DNA from: Candidatus Hodarchaeota archaeon
Lineage (GTDB): Archaea > Asgardarchaeota > Heimdallarchaeia > Hodarchaeales > Hodarchaeaceae
Direction: 5' to 3'
Assembly (NCBI GenBank): GCA_016840285.1
Contig: JAEOSR010000033.1
Coordinates: forward strand, 1-40,700
DNA: 40,700 nucleotides
Part shown: piece by piece, positions 1-6,982 of the stretch
Numbering within the stretch: the first letter of the stretch is position 1
How the letters are laid out: the number at the start of each line of letters is the position of its first letter
Program-made: the position numbers and the translations under genes
Notes under the pieces: generated by a model
Told to the model about the DNA's origin: nothing
The model's database searches: none
The model's input: only the letters and a program-made list of their open reading frames with translations

Positions 1-764
1 AGTGAGCATCGTTTACAGCATAGGACTACCCGGGTATCTAATCCGGCTCGCGACCCTAGCTTTCGTGCCTCACAGTCGGACCCGTTCCAGTGTAACGCCT
101 TCGCCACCGGTTGTCCGCGTTGGATTATCGGATTTCACCCCTACCCAACGCGTACATTACACCTATCCCGGTCCCAAGACGCACAGTATCCCCAGCACGC
201 GCTCGGCTTAAGACCGAGCATTTCACAGGGGACTTACGCTGTCCTGCTACGCACACTTTAAGCCAAATAATCACGCCCACCACTCTAAGAGCTGGTTTTA
301 CCGCGGCGGCTGGCACCAGTCTTGCCCTCTCATTATTCGCCATGCTGTGAACACATAGCAAAAGATCTCCGATGGGAGATCACTCGGATTAACCGGCTCA
401 CGCTTTCGCGCATTGGCCAGTTTTCGCGCCTGCTGCACCCCATAGGGCCTGGCCCGTTGTCTCAGTGGCCATCTCCAGGCTACCACTCTCATGGCCCGTA
501 CCGATCATCGCCTTGGTGGTCCTTGACACCACCAACAAGCATAATCGGACGCAGACTCATCCTCGGGCGCCGTAGCTTTGAGTGCGAAGTCATTCCAGAA
601 CAACGCACCTATAGGGAATTATACCCAGTTTCCCGGGGGTATGCCCTACCTGAGGGGAGATTATCTACGCGTTACGGAGCAGTTCGCCAGGCGAACGAGT
701 CGCCTCGACTTGCATGACTTAGTCTTAATCCGATAGCAGTGGGCTCCGTCAGGATCGAACGGAA
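1..764 (-). rRNA. rrs: 16S ribosomal RNA, 5' part (partial)
   Basis: The minus strand reads as the first half of an archaeal small-subunit rRNA. The complement of the conserved 806-region primer site is near bases 24-45 and that of the 515 site at 298-316. The archaea-specific site near E. coli position 344 (TCGCGCCTGCTGCACCCC on the plus strand) is at 424-441. The mature 5' end is placed at about 764 because the conserved start sequence lies at 744-764. The gene runs off the left edge, so the 3' half, the anti-Shine-Dalgarno and any linked 23S cannot be seen. No tRNA is seen beside it on the 5' side. The first helix has a compensatory change relative to the usual archaeal sequence (see findings). 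Archaeal origin is certain; lineage is not. Confidence 0.97.
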
Positions 765-925
765 TTACACGGAAGTTAACGTTCCGTTTCGACAAATGAA
801 TATTCGTTAGGAATTAAAATACGGAGGTTGAAACCCTCTTTCCTGAGGAAAGAGAATGTTACAACAAGTTTAGTTGGAGTTTTCTACAATATTGTGCTGT
901 GGAATTGTTAGATATTTATATCGAG
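765..925 (-). promoter_or_regulatory. 16S rRNA leader with candidate promoter and two hairpins
   Basis: Reading toward the 16S gene, an AT-rich TATA-like element (GATATAAATATC) lies at about 911-922. Then comes a perfect 8-bp hairpin at 836-854 (ctctttcc, 3-nt loop, ggaaagag) and a 6-bp inverted repeat at 769-787 directly outside the mature 5' end. TATA boxes about 25 nt before the transcript start are normal in archaea, so a start near 885-895 is inferred. The inverted repeat at the gene edge could be part of pre-rRNA processing, but the 3' flank needed for a processing stem is outside the window. Confidence 0.45.
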
Positions 926-979
926 CATGCGATCTGATGTCTGTACGCTTTTTAGACGGCGGTCGAGTTGGTGATCATT

Positions 980-1258
980 AAAAGAGGATTCCTGTTGCCA
1001 GGACGACCTTACCCTTGCGTAGCCTGGCTTTCGCCGTGCTACCCAATTGCGTTTTGTTCTGTTCCAATTGGGGGCGCCAGCTTCGCTTAACCCACGTTTT
1101 AGGGAGAACGTTTCCTAACCGCTGGCTGGTTGTGAGGGGTGTGGTTTCCCACAAGGAACCTTCACCAATCGCAGTCTCACCATAGCGTTGGTGGTTGTAT
1201 GAACATTAAGGTCAGACACGACTTTCGAGAGTATCTAGTGTGTCCAACGTGGCAAGGG
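980..1258 (-). ncRNA. Candidate structured non-coding RNA of unknown family
   Basis: This block is clearly richer in GC than its surroundings, has no convincing reading frame, and folds strongly. On the minus strand a closing helix pairs CCCTTGC (1252-1258) with GCAAGGG (1012-1018). Inside it lie several hairpins: GGACAC/GTGTC near 1212-1246, CACCAA-CGC/GCG-A-TTGGTG near 1163-1195, a GAAA-capped stem at about 1140-1153, an ACGTT/AACGT stem near 1095-1113, an 8-bp CCCAATTG/CAATTGGG stem at about 1041-1071, and a GAAA-capped GTAGC/GCTAC stem at about 1019-1043. After the closing helix a CCTG-GCAA-CAGG hairpin (991-1002) is followed by a T-tract (980-983), resembling a terminator, which favours the minus strand. 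I could not find the signature bases of SRP RNA domain IV or of RNase P RNA (CR I and CR V), so no family is assigned. It may be a separate RNA or part of a long 16S leader. Confidence 0.5.
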
Positions 1259-1586
1259 CCTTCCACCTATTTAAGGCTTACTTCTCGATTCACTTCATCA
1301 ACGTGAGTAATCATTTGTTGGGAGTGATTCGGGTCGTATTGGAAGGTCTATTAGTTGTTCATGGTCTTTTTCGGCAATCGTTGCGGATTCTGTTATGCTT
1401 TTTAAAGATTCAGCTTGACCCACCACAGTGTCTGTTCATATTGGAAGTTATTGTAATTTATGATATTAAACTAAAGTCTTGTTTTGACTTATTTTCAACT
1501 TCACAGACTAATGATAAGGGATTTATCTATTATATCTTAAGATGGTAAGACTTTTATATCTTAGGGCCCTATTTTCCTTGACCATC
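1259..1586. other. Intergenic region with promoter-like elements
   Basis: No supported gene. On the minus strand, TATA-like boxes occur at 1268-1275 (CTTAAATA) and about 1396-1405 (CTTTAAAAAG); either could drive the RNA at 980-1258. On the plus strand, CTTTTATATC at about 1551-1560 lies roughly 30 nt before the ATG at 1587, the spacing expected for a leaderless transcript of the antitoxin gene that follows. A GTG-initiated frame across 1240-1548 encodes a low-complexity hydrophobic stretch and is not believed. Confidence 0.4.
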
Positions 1587-1856
1587 ATGAAAGGAATCAA
1601 AGTCTACATTGATCCAGACATAGAGGCAGAATTTCGGAAAACTGCTATGAAAGTCTTTGGTTATGGGAAGGGGTCGTTGAGTAAAGCCGCAGAAGCAGCA
1701 TTCCGGAAGTGGATTCAAGAATATTCGACTAACTTGGAAAATCTGAATATTCCCGAAGATCCGATTAAAGAAATCAGGGGTCAACTGGAAGAAATCACTC
1801 TTACCTCTGTAGAACTCCAGCATAAAGCCCCCGAATATCGTGTTGGAAATCAATGA
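1587..1856 (+). CDS. VapB-like antitoxin
   Basis: This encodes an 89-residue protein beginning MKGIKVYIDPDIEAEFRKTA. The N-terminal strand followed by two helices (the second around KGSLSKAAEAAFRKWI) fits the ribbon-helix-helix-like DNA-binding fold common in archaeal antitoxins. The C-terminal half is charged and probably forms the toxin-binding tail. The ATG at 1587 was chosen over an upstream GTG because the RHH strand begins there and a TATA-like box lies about 30 nt upstream. The gene ends 16 nt before the start of a PIN-domain gene, the standard arrangement of a VapBC module. Such antitoxins bind and inhibit the cognate PIN ribonuclease and repress their own operon. The pairing is strongly suggested by context; the exact antitoxin family is not certain. 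Confidence 0.7.
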   Translation: MKGIKVYIDPDIEAEFRKTAMKVFGYGKGSLSKAAEAAFRKWIQEYSTNLENLNIPEDPIKEIRGQLEEITLTSVELQHKAPEYRVGNQ

Positions 1857-1872
1857 GATTTTGGGATTGTTT

Positions 1873-2280
1873 ATGTTAATTGACGCTAATATCTTCTTAG
1901 AAGTTCAACTCAATCAAGAACAGGCATCAGCAGCCGCAGAAATCTTAGAAGCCGTTTCTAAAAACAAAATTGAGGGCTATATTACTGATTTTACAATTGA
2001 TTCCATCATCATCATTATGGAACATTATAACAAATCTCCTGCTGAAATCAAACGATTTCTTGTCTCCTTACTTGCTTACAAAGGGCTAGAATTCTATAAG
2101 TTCTCTATTTACGACAAAATTGAAGCTACAGATCATATGGCCTCGGTAGATCTGGATTTTGATGATGCTTGTATGTATCAAGCCATGAAAGTATTGAACA
2201 TAAGTCGGATTGCTTCTTTTGATTCAGATTTTGATAATGTTCCTGGAATCTTTCGATTGACCTCAATCAGGACTGATTGA
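1873..2280 (+). CDS. PIN-domain toxin (VapC-like ribonuclease)
   Basis: This 135-residue protein starts MLIDANIFLEV, the classic first strand of a PIN domain with acidic residue D4. Further acidic residues that would complete the metal site occur around D97/D98 (DLDFDDACMYQ) and D117/D119 (IASFDSDFD). Length is typical for VapC. An upstream GTG at 1840 would overlap the antitoxin gene and add 11 residues before the PIN strand, so the ATG at 1873 is preferred. PIN toxins cleave tRNA or rRNA when freed from their antitoxin. The gene lies directly behind the antitoxin gene, so the two are probably co-transcribed and the module looks intact. The target RNA cannot be inferred. Confidence 0.78.
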   Translation: MLIDANIFLEVQLNQEQASAAAEILEAVSKNKIEGYITDFTIDSIIIIMEHYNKSPAEIKRFLVSLLAYKGLEFYKFSIYDKIEATDHMASVDLDFDDACMYQAMKVLNISRIASFDSDFDNVPGIFRLTSIRTD

Positions 2281-2415
2281 GTTGATTGAAGGGAGAAACA
2301 TATAGGAGAAAAGGCTCTAAGCACTTGGAATTCTTATTCTCTTTCTTGGTGGCATCATTTCTTGACATGTCTTTTACATCTAGTATTTATTTTGCACTTC
2401 TCTTCCCAAAACATT

Positions 2416-3261
2416 TCATATTAGTGCATCAAACACCGTTGTAGGACGTCCAACGTAACTTCTCTTCTCTTTATATTCAACTGCAAATCCTTTCGCTATC
2501 AATCGTTGTAAGCTATCATAGATTGAGCTACGTGCAATGCCCGTTAATTGAACCATTTCTGGACGAGTAAGCGGGCCATAAGCGACTAATATCTGAAATA
2601 TCACATGATCTAAGTCGTTTGTTATTTTTAGTTGTTCTTGGGCTTGTGAGGTTGGTGTTAAATTAAGTAACAGAACTTTTAGAATAAGAGAATCAGGACC
2701 AATTCCTAGCAATGCCAGTTCTTGCAGGGACTGCCTTTTAATCATGGTTATAATATCTAGCATAGGAGCTGTTTCAGGTAATTTAAAGAATTGACGTAGA
2801 GTATCTATTTCAATATAAAGCTGATATAATTGTTTAAAATCAATTTTTATTTCCTGTGATGCATCTTCAGTTAGCTTTTTTGCTTCTTTTTCCTTAGTTC
2901 CTACACGTGATAGTAAATTTGAGGCGTGTTTCAGTTTTTCACTAGCATTCTTTAGCTTTTTTTCTTTAATTTCCGAGATTGCGTCATCGATAATTTTTTT
3001 GATGTCTTCCTTATCCGCAGCAAAGGAAAGATTTAAAACTTCTTGAATCTCTATTAATTTTTGAAAGAAATAATAGTGTTGCTTAACGGGGTATAAGGAG
3101 GGAAGTTCTAATTCTTCCTGCATTTTTCGAAGAGATTTCCATGTTGTAATAACATTTTTTTCCGAATCCATACCTTTTAAGCTTAACAGGTTTCTTAGTT
3201 CTTTCAGTTCTTTATCAGACGATTCATCAATATCTGATGATACGCTTATGTTACGGGACAT
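2416..3261 (-). CDS. TrmB-like winged-helix regulator with coiled-coil N-terminus
   Basis: This encodes 281 residues. The last ~65 form a winged helix: YGPLTRPEMVQLTGIARSSI is a recognisable helix-turn-helix, followed by a recognition helix (YDSLQRLIAKGF) and a wing ending GRPTTVFDALI. This resembles TrmB/ArsR-type archaeal regulators. The preceding ~200 residues are charged and helical, with a lysine/glutamate-rich coiled coil around residues 85-145. The DNA-binding domain is at the C-terminus, whereas typical TrmB proteins have it at the N-terminus followed by a sugar-binding domain, so this is not a standard sugar regulator. It stands alone between toxin-antitoxin genes. ATG start; GGGAAA lies just upstream. 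Regulator status is fairly secure, ligand and target unknown. Confidence 0.65.
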   Translation of the reverse strand: MSRNISVSSDIDESSDKELKELRNLLSLKGMDSEKNVITTWKSLRKMQEELELPSLYPVKQHYYFFQKLIEIQEVLNLSFAADKEDIKKIIDDAISEIKEKKLKNASEKLKHASNLLSRVGTKEKEAKKLTEDASQEIKIDFKQLYQLYIEIDTLRQFFKLPETAPMLDIITMIKRQSLQELALLGIGPDSLILKVLLLNLTPTSQAQEQLKITNDLDHVIFQILVAYGPLTRPEMVQLTGIARSSIYDSLQRLIAKGFAVEYKEKRSYVGRPTTVFDALI

Positions 3262-3395
3262 GATTTCCCATCGGCTTCAGATTTCGGCCATATTATCTTC
3301 TAAAAATACTGCAACATGACTTTCAAGGATTAGTATAAATATGACTATAATAAAAATTCCTTTTAAAAGGTTTTTCAGCAGAATGGGAAAGTAGA

Positions 3396-3787
3396 ATGAA
3401 AAATTCTGATTATCTTTCAGACTTTCTTGCTGGAAAATCTACTGCTAAAAACCAACATTTAACATGATGAAAGAAGGGTTGTTTGTAGTTACAACCACTC
3501 TTACTGTTTCAGAACTATTCTATGGGAAATATAGGAGAAAATGGCAAAAAAGACGATCCAAGGCCCTTGAAGAACTCATATCAGCTTTAATTGTGTTACC
3601 ATTTACTATTCAGCATGCAAAAGAATATGGGAAAATACGAGCTTCTTTAGTTGATAAAGGGCTGGATATAGGATTTGCTGATACAGCCCTTGTGTCTATT
3701 GCCATTATAGAAGATCATCCGCTTCTAACTGCGAATGTTGAGCATTTTAATCGAATCGAAGGATTGAAAATAAGAATTTACAAATAA
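3396..3787 (+). pseudogene. Frameshifted PIN-domain (VapC-like) toxin gene
   Basis: The longest frame (3464-3787) encodes a PIN domain without its first strand: GLFVVTTTLTVSELFYGKYR, then GLDIGFADTALVSIA with an acidic site, and LLTANVEHFNRIEGL. The missing beginning is in a different frame from the ATG at 3396: NSDYLSDFLAGK, which aligns with the usual LDTDFLIDFLAGK of VapC N-termini. That frame hits two stops (tgatga) at about 3465-3470, so a one-base shift separates the halves. In the first strand the expected catalytic Asp is Asn. No antitoxin gene precedes it. The gene is most likely decayed; a start at 3464 would give a PIN fold lacking a catalytic residue. Confidence 0.65.
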
Positions 3788-3899
3788 ATGAAATTGAAAC
3801 TAATGTCGTATAATGATCCCTGCGGAAAATTGTTTCATTCTAGTTTATTAACAAACTTGGAAACTTATCAAGTAGGAAGCTAAGCAGAGGTTGAAAATC

Positions 3900-4067
3900 A
3901 TGAGTACCCACGAATTTCCAGAGAGTTTTGATAAGCGGGTTGTGATATATTATCAGATCTTAAAGGAGGGCTGGATGTTTACTCCATCCCATGAACAACA
4001 CAAAGAGAGAGAACGCCGCCGCCGTTACTCTGATGAAGTCGACCGTTTCTTGGGTTTGAAGAGTTAA
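3900..4067 (+). CDS. Small hypothetical protein (55 residues)
   Basis: An ATG-initiated frame encodes a 55-residue protein starting MSTHEFPESFDKRVVIYY and ending in a very basic stretch (KERERRRRYSDEVDRFLGLK). Purine-rich GAGGTTGAAAA lies just upstream and could act as a ribosome binding site. Amino-acid use looks protein-like, with balanced charge and a plausible C-terminal helix, but I recognise no family. It lies between a decayed PIN toxin gene and a decayed histidine kinase gene, so it may be a surviving antitoxin-like small protein or a remnant. Confidence 0.35.
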   Translation: MSTHEFPESFDKRVVIYYQILKEGWMFTPSHEQHKERERRRRYSDEVDRFLGLKS

Positions 4068-4114
4068 TGCGAGAATAAATTGCCTCAACTCCTGGGGAGA
4101 GAAATTAAGATTGA

Positions 4115-4708
4115 TTGACATTATTTTTTTTGGTTCTAGAAAGACGTGCGAAGATATTTTCTATAATCAGCAGAAATTTAAACCGTTTTGAAGATTTAAT
4201 TGATCGGGTCTCTTCTATTATCCAAATCGAACAGGATTTATTTGAGATTGAGTTTGCTGAGTTTGATCTCTATAAGTTCCTAAAAAATGTACTTGACTCC
4301 TATCAACAGACTTTAAGAGAGCAAATAGTATATAATGGGTGTCAGCAGGATACATTGTTGATTATAAATGGGGATAAAGATCGATTACTGCAGGTACTCG
4401 AAAATGTTATAGGAAACGCTATTAAACAGACTCATCCTAGACGAAGAGCTATTCTTATAAATTTAAAGGTATTATCTAGCGATATTCAAATTATAGTTAG
4501 TGATAATGGGGCGGGTATAGCGTCTGAGAATCTTGAAAAAATATTTGAACAGTTTACATCTATCAATACCGAATATTCCGTTACTGGGACGGGATTAGGC
4601 TTGTTTATCTCACGTAGAATTTTAGAGGCTCATAAAGGGTCTATTGTGGCCCGAAGTGAGGGTATTGGGAAGGGTTCTTCTTTTACAATCACACTGCCCC
4701 GAATTTGA
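4115..4708 (+). pseudogene. Histidine kinase remnant (second DHp helix plus HATPase domain)
   Basis: The frame encodes a good HATPase_c domain: N-box ENVIGNAIKQT (residues 96-106), G1 box DNGAGI (130-135), F-box region EKIFEQF, and G2 box GTGLGLFISR (158-167). Before it, NRFEDLIDRVSSIIQIEQ matches the second helix of a HisKA/DHp domain. The first DHp helix with the phosphoacceptor histidine, and any sensor or PAS domains, are absent. The only start is a weak TTG next to a T-run. Nothing upstream to 4068 continues the domain. It is therefore most likely a 5'-truncated remnant. No response regulator lies nearby. Confidence 0.65.
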
Positions 4709-4784
4709 TCTCTTGAGCATTTTTGCTGGGTAGAGAGGATTACAAAATCAATTTACCAACAATTATTATTTATTAATACACTAA

Positions 4785-5000
4785 GGTTTATTTTTTCTCG
4801 GCTCACAATACAGTCAAGGAGAAACCATTGAGGAAGCTTTAGACAACATCAAAGAAGCAATCGAGCTTTTTATTGTTGGTATGGAAGAATTTGCATGGGA
4901 ATTTTCTATTTATGGTCCATTAATCATCGGTTTGTTTAATATAATCATCGTTGGCTTCTCTAATTATGGTTTCCTCATTGCTTCACTTGTATATCTGTAA
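4785..5000 (+). pseudogene. HicB-family antitoxin remnant
   Basis: In the frame through 4800-5000 the translation contains YSQGETIEEALDNIKEAIEL, which matches the hallmark C-terminal motif of HicB/UPF0150 antitoxin-like proteins (SQGDTIEEALENIKEAIELY). The frame is closed by a stop at 4782-4784 and has no start codon before the motif, so the N-terminal half of the partial RNase-H-like fold is missing. After the motif the frame runs into a hydrophobic tail until the stop at 4998-5000, overlapping the 3' end of the opposite-strand repeat protein. No hicA-like gene is seen. It is read as a decayed fragment. Confidence 0.55.
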
Positions 5001-5522
5001 GAACTCGTACTTCTCAGGATTATCTTCTTTAATTGTTTCAGCAGCACGTTTAACATCAATTTGGACTATTGGTTCTAATTCTTTCATTAATTCTTTAGGC
5101 TCTTGTATTTTTCTTGTCAATGAATATAGTGCTGTCCACAGGTGGTCCGCAACAAGATTGACTGCTTCATTTGAATTTATCTTGAATATTGGTTCAAAAT
5201 TTTCCCTAAAAGTATTCTTATTACAAGTTTCACCTGCAGAGAAAATTAATAGTTTCCAGATGTGTTCTCTGACTTTCCCTACATCAATTTGGACTACTGG
5301 TTCCAATTGTTTCCTCAATTCATTCGGATCCTGTATATCCCTTGTTAAAGAATATAATGTTGACCAAAAAGGATCTTCAACTAGTTTGAATGCTTCTTTT
5401 GATTTTATTTTGAATACTGGTTCATATTTTTCCCTATAAGTCTCCTTATCATCCATCTTACTGATCGAGGAACAAACCAACATCCAGAAATGTTTTTGGA
5501 TCTTTTCTTTATAATCTCCCAT
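4983..5522 (-). CDS. Uncharacterised internally duplicated helical protein
   Basis: A 179-residue protein with an almost exact tandem duplication of 76 residues: positions 34-80 (EPVFKIKSKEAFKLVEDPFW...LEPVVQID) match 110-156 (EPIFKINSNEAVNLVADHLW...LEPIVQID). Each 76-residue unit splits into two halves of about 38 residues that both start with an EPxxxI motif, so the whole protein is roughly a four-fold repeat of predicted helices. DNA of the two copies is also very similar (compare 5057-5082 with 5285-5310), suggesting a fairly recent duplication or a homogenised repeat. No signal peptide or membrane segment. ATG start at 5522. I do not recognise the family; an alpha-solenoid protein-binding scaffold is the most economical guess. 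Confidence 0.6.
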   Translation of the reverse strand: MGDYKEKIQKHFWMLVCSSISKMDDKETYREKYEPVFKIKSKEAFKLVEDPFWSTLYSLTRDIQDPNELRKQLEPVVQIDVGKVREHIWKLLIFSAGETCNKNTFRENFEPIFKINSNEAVNLVADHLWTALYSLTRKIQEPKELMKELEPIVQIDVKRAAETIKEDNPEKYEFLQIYK

Positions 5523-6084
5523 ATCATCACCGATTTGTCTCTTGATTTTAACGTTCTTTCTTCATGTTATGTGAAAAGAGAGACTTGAAACGTCCTCTCT
5601 TTTGTCCAACTTGTTAATTCTGTTCTATCAATAAAAATCTATTGTTACATTACTCAATAATATGTCTTTGAAGTATTCTAAATTGGTGTTATTCGTCATT
5701 GACCGCTTTGATAGAAATATTTTCGATAATATGCTGTGGTAATGTCCTTTCAATCCAATAATTTTTCTCTCTTAATTTCCCTTTGACGACTACTTTCACT
5801 TATTTGAAACCTATAAAAATGGCTATTTTGTGATTAGTCTATCACACATTTCGTAAGTTTAAAATGACATAAACCTGTTTCCTCTCTTTTCATCAAGAAA
5901 GAGACATTGAAATTCCATCTACGACTACTACACCTCCAACCATCACTAAATATTAGACAGTATATTTTCTCCTTTTTCCTTTCTTTTTGAAAATTTTTGG
6001 ACTTTAAAAAGGATAAATTAGAACATACTTCGAAAGGGCTTCATTTTCACCATCCTTACATCGAGAGTTGTTTGGTCAATACTA
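5523..6084. other. Intergenic region: hairpins and promoter of the TPR-HEPN gene
   Basis: Very AT-rich. It holds a 9-bp hairpin at 5574-5603 (aaaagagag/ctctctttt) and a related 7-bp hairpin at 5883-5904 (tctcttt/aaagaga). Both are next to a similar GAGAC-TTGAAA motif. A clear archaeal TATA box (CTTTAAAAAGG) is at about 6002-6012, about 75 nt before the ATG at 6085, so that gene probably has an untranslated leader. A possible 36-residue ORF on the minus strand is listed separately. Confidence 0.4.
5689..5799 (-). CDS. Possible small protein (36 residues), low support
   Basis: A GTG-initiated frame encodes 36 residues beginning MKVVVKGKLREKNYWIERTL and ending in KAVNDE. The basic beta-strand-like opening followed by a short acidic end looks protein-like and resembles the opening of small antitoxin-type proteins, but it could equally be a remnant or chance. 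No clear ribosome binding site. Reported mainly because the region is otherwise empty. Confidence 0.2.
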   Translation of the reverse strand: MKVVVKGKLREKNYWIERTLPQHIIENISIKAVNDE

Positions 6085-6978
6085 ATGGAAGAAACTAACC
6101 AGGTAGTTTCCAGTTTCGTCAGGAGTTTAGAGACTCATCCTAATGGAGAAGCCATCATTGAGATTGTTGAAACGATCTTAGCTGATGATACGGGGGCTAT
6201 AGATCCTTCCCACATTGCCTCCCTTAAGGAATTAAGTAACAATAATGTATCCCTGCTTGTAGATTTCTGGATTTTACGTGGTTCGATCCTGAATGAAGAG
6301 GGTCGTGATCCTGAGGCGGTTCAACTGTTTTTTGAGGCGACTCAGTGGCTTCCCGATGATATAAGTACCTGGTTGCGAATCGCAGATATTTTTAAGGCCA
6401 AGGATGAACTCCTCAAAGCGTCATTTTTCCTCACTGAGGCTCAAACACGGTTCGAATCCCATATTTCCATTACAGATGAGTTGAATTCTCTGCTGCGTCA
6501 ATTAGAGGTTCAGCTTTCCCTTCCTCTTGGGATTCCACTACAAACGAAAGAATCTGATGATCATTTAGAATCTCCAGTGATTATAGAACCAGAATTAGAT
6601 AATACAAATGATCTTTCAGTTCCCCCCGCTCGGTTAAAAGACCCCCTTCAGATTTCTCCTGAAGCTGAAAGTGTCTGGAATCTTGCATTAGAATGTTTTG
6701 AAGAGGGTAATAAGGGAGACAATCTGATTTATCTTAATGCGTTTATCCATTATGCTCATTCGACAGTGCGAGAGGTTTTGGGTTTAGATGGGAACTTTAA
6801 GACGGATTTGGATGCTAAAGTGGCTCAATATGGGCTATTTAATTTTCAACGGTTTTTCAATAACCTTAACTCTCTCCGCAATGCTGTTATTCATGATAGC
6901 TATCTTCTCTCCAAGGAAGAGGCTCGTGACATCCATACTCGCGTTACCGAGTTTTTGTCTTTCATACAGAATCAATAG
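6085..6978 (+). CDS. TPR-like protein with C-terminal HEPN-like domain
   Basis: 297 residues. Residues ~58-125 read as tetratricopeptide-like helices (WILRGSILNEEGRDPEAVQL, then LPDDISTWLRIADIFKAKDE). A low-complexity linker (~150-190) follows. The last ~105 residues are helical, with LNAFIHYAHSTVREVLGL and LNSLRNAVIHDSYLLSKEEA. R265 and H270 form an R-x4-H motif, the catalytic signature of HEPN RNases, within the usual helix. HEPN domains are RNA-cleaving or structural modules found in toxins, CRISPR effectors and tRNA-targeting defence proteins. No partner nucleotidyltransferase is nearby, and the next gene (Taw2) is convergent. The TPR assignment is moderate; the HEPN assignment rests on the motif and helical context. 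Confidence 0.6.
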   Translation: MEETNQVVSSFVRSLETHPNGEAIIEIVETILADDTGAIDPSHIASLKELSNNNVSLLVDFWILRGSILNEEGRDPEAVQLFFEATQWLPDDISTWLRIADIFKAKDELLKASFFLTEAQTRFESHISITDELNSLLRQLEVQLSLPLGIPLQTKESDDHLESPVIIEPELDNTNDLSVPPARLKDPLQISPEAESVWNLALECFEEGNKGDNLIYLNAFIHYAHSTVREVLGLDGNFKTDLDAKVAQYGLFNFQRFFNNLNSLRNAVIHDSYLLSKEEARDIHTRVTEFLSFIQNQ

Positions 6979-6982
6979 GAAT

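Noticed and set aside
2..717. Several frames of 60-130 residues in the first 720 bases
   Set aside because: They lie entirely within 16S rRNA and are chance frames in a structural RNA.
980..1258. Identity as SRP RNA or RNase P RNA
   Set aside because: The SRP domain IV core (GGAA-capped tip with AGCAG) and the RNase P CR I and CR V sequences were not found on either strand; ACAGAAC occurs but is not followed by the CGGCTTA-like partner.
1240..1548. GTG-initiated 102-residue hydrophobic frame upstream of the VapBC pair
   Set aside because: No ribosome binding site, low-complexity composition, and it starts inside the structured RNA; no recognisable fold.
4951..5439. 162-residue frame opposite the duplicated protein
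   Set aside because: Its apparent repeats are only the mirror of the repeats on the minus strand, which has the better start, composition and helical pattern.
5570..5910. CRISPR array
   Set aside because: Only two imperfect copies of a hairpin motif about 310 bases apart; no regular spacing, no further copies, no cas genes in the window.
6440..6470. tRNA-like T-arm string (GGTTCGAATCCC) at about 6448
   Set aside because: It is within the TPR-HEPN coding sequence and has no acceptor, D or anticodon stems around it.
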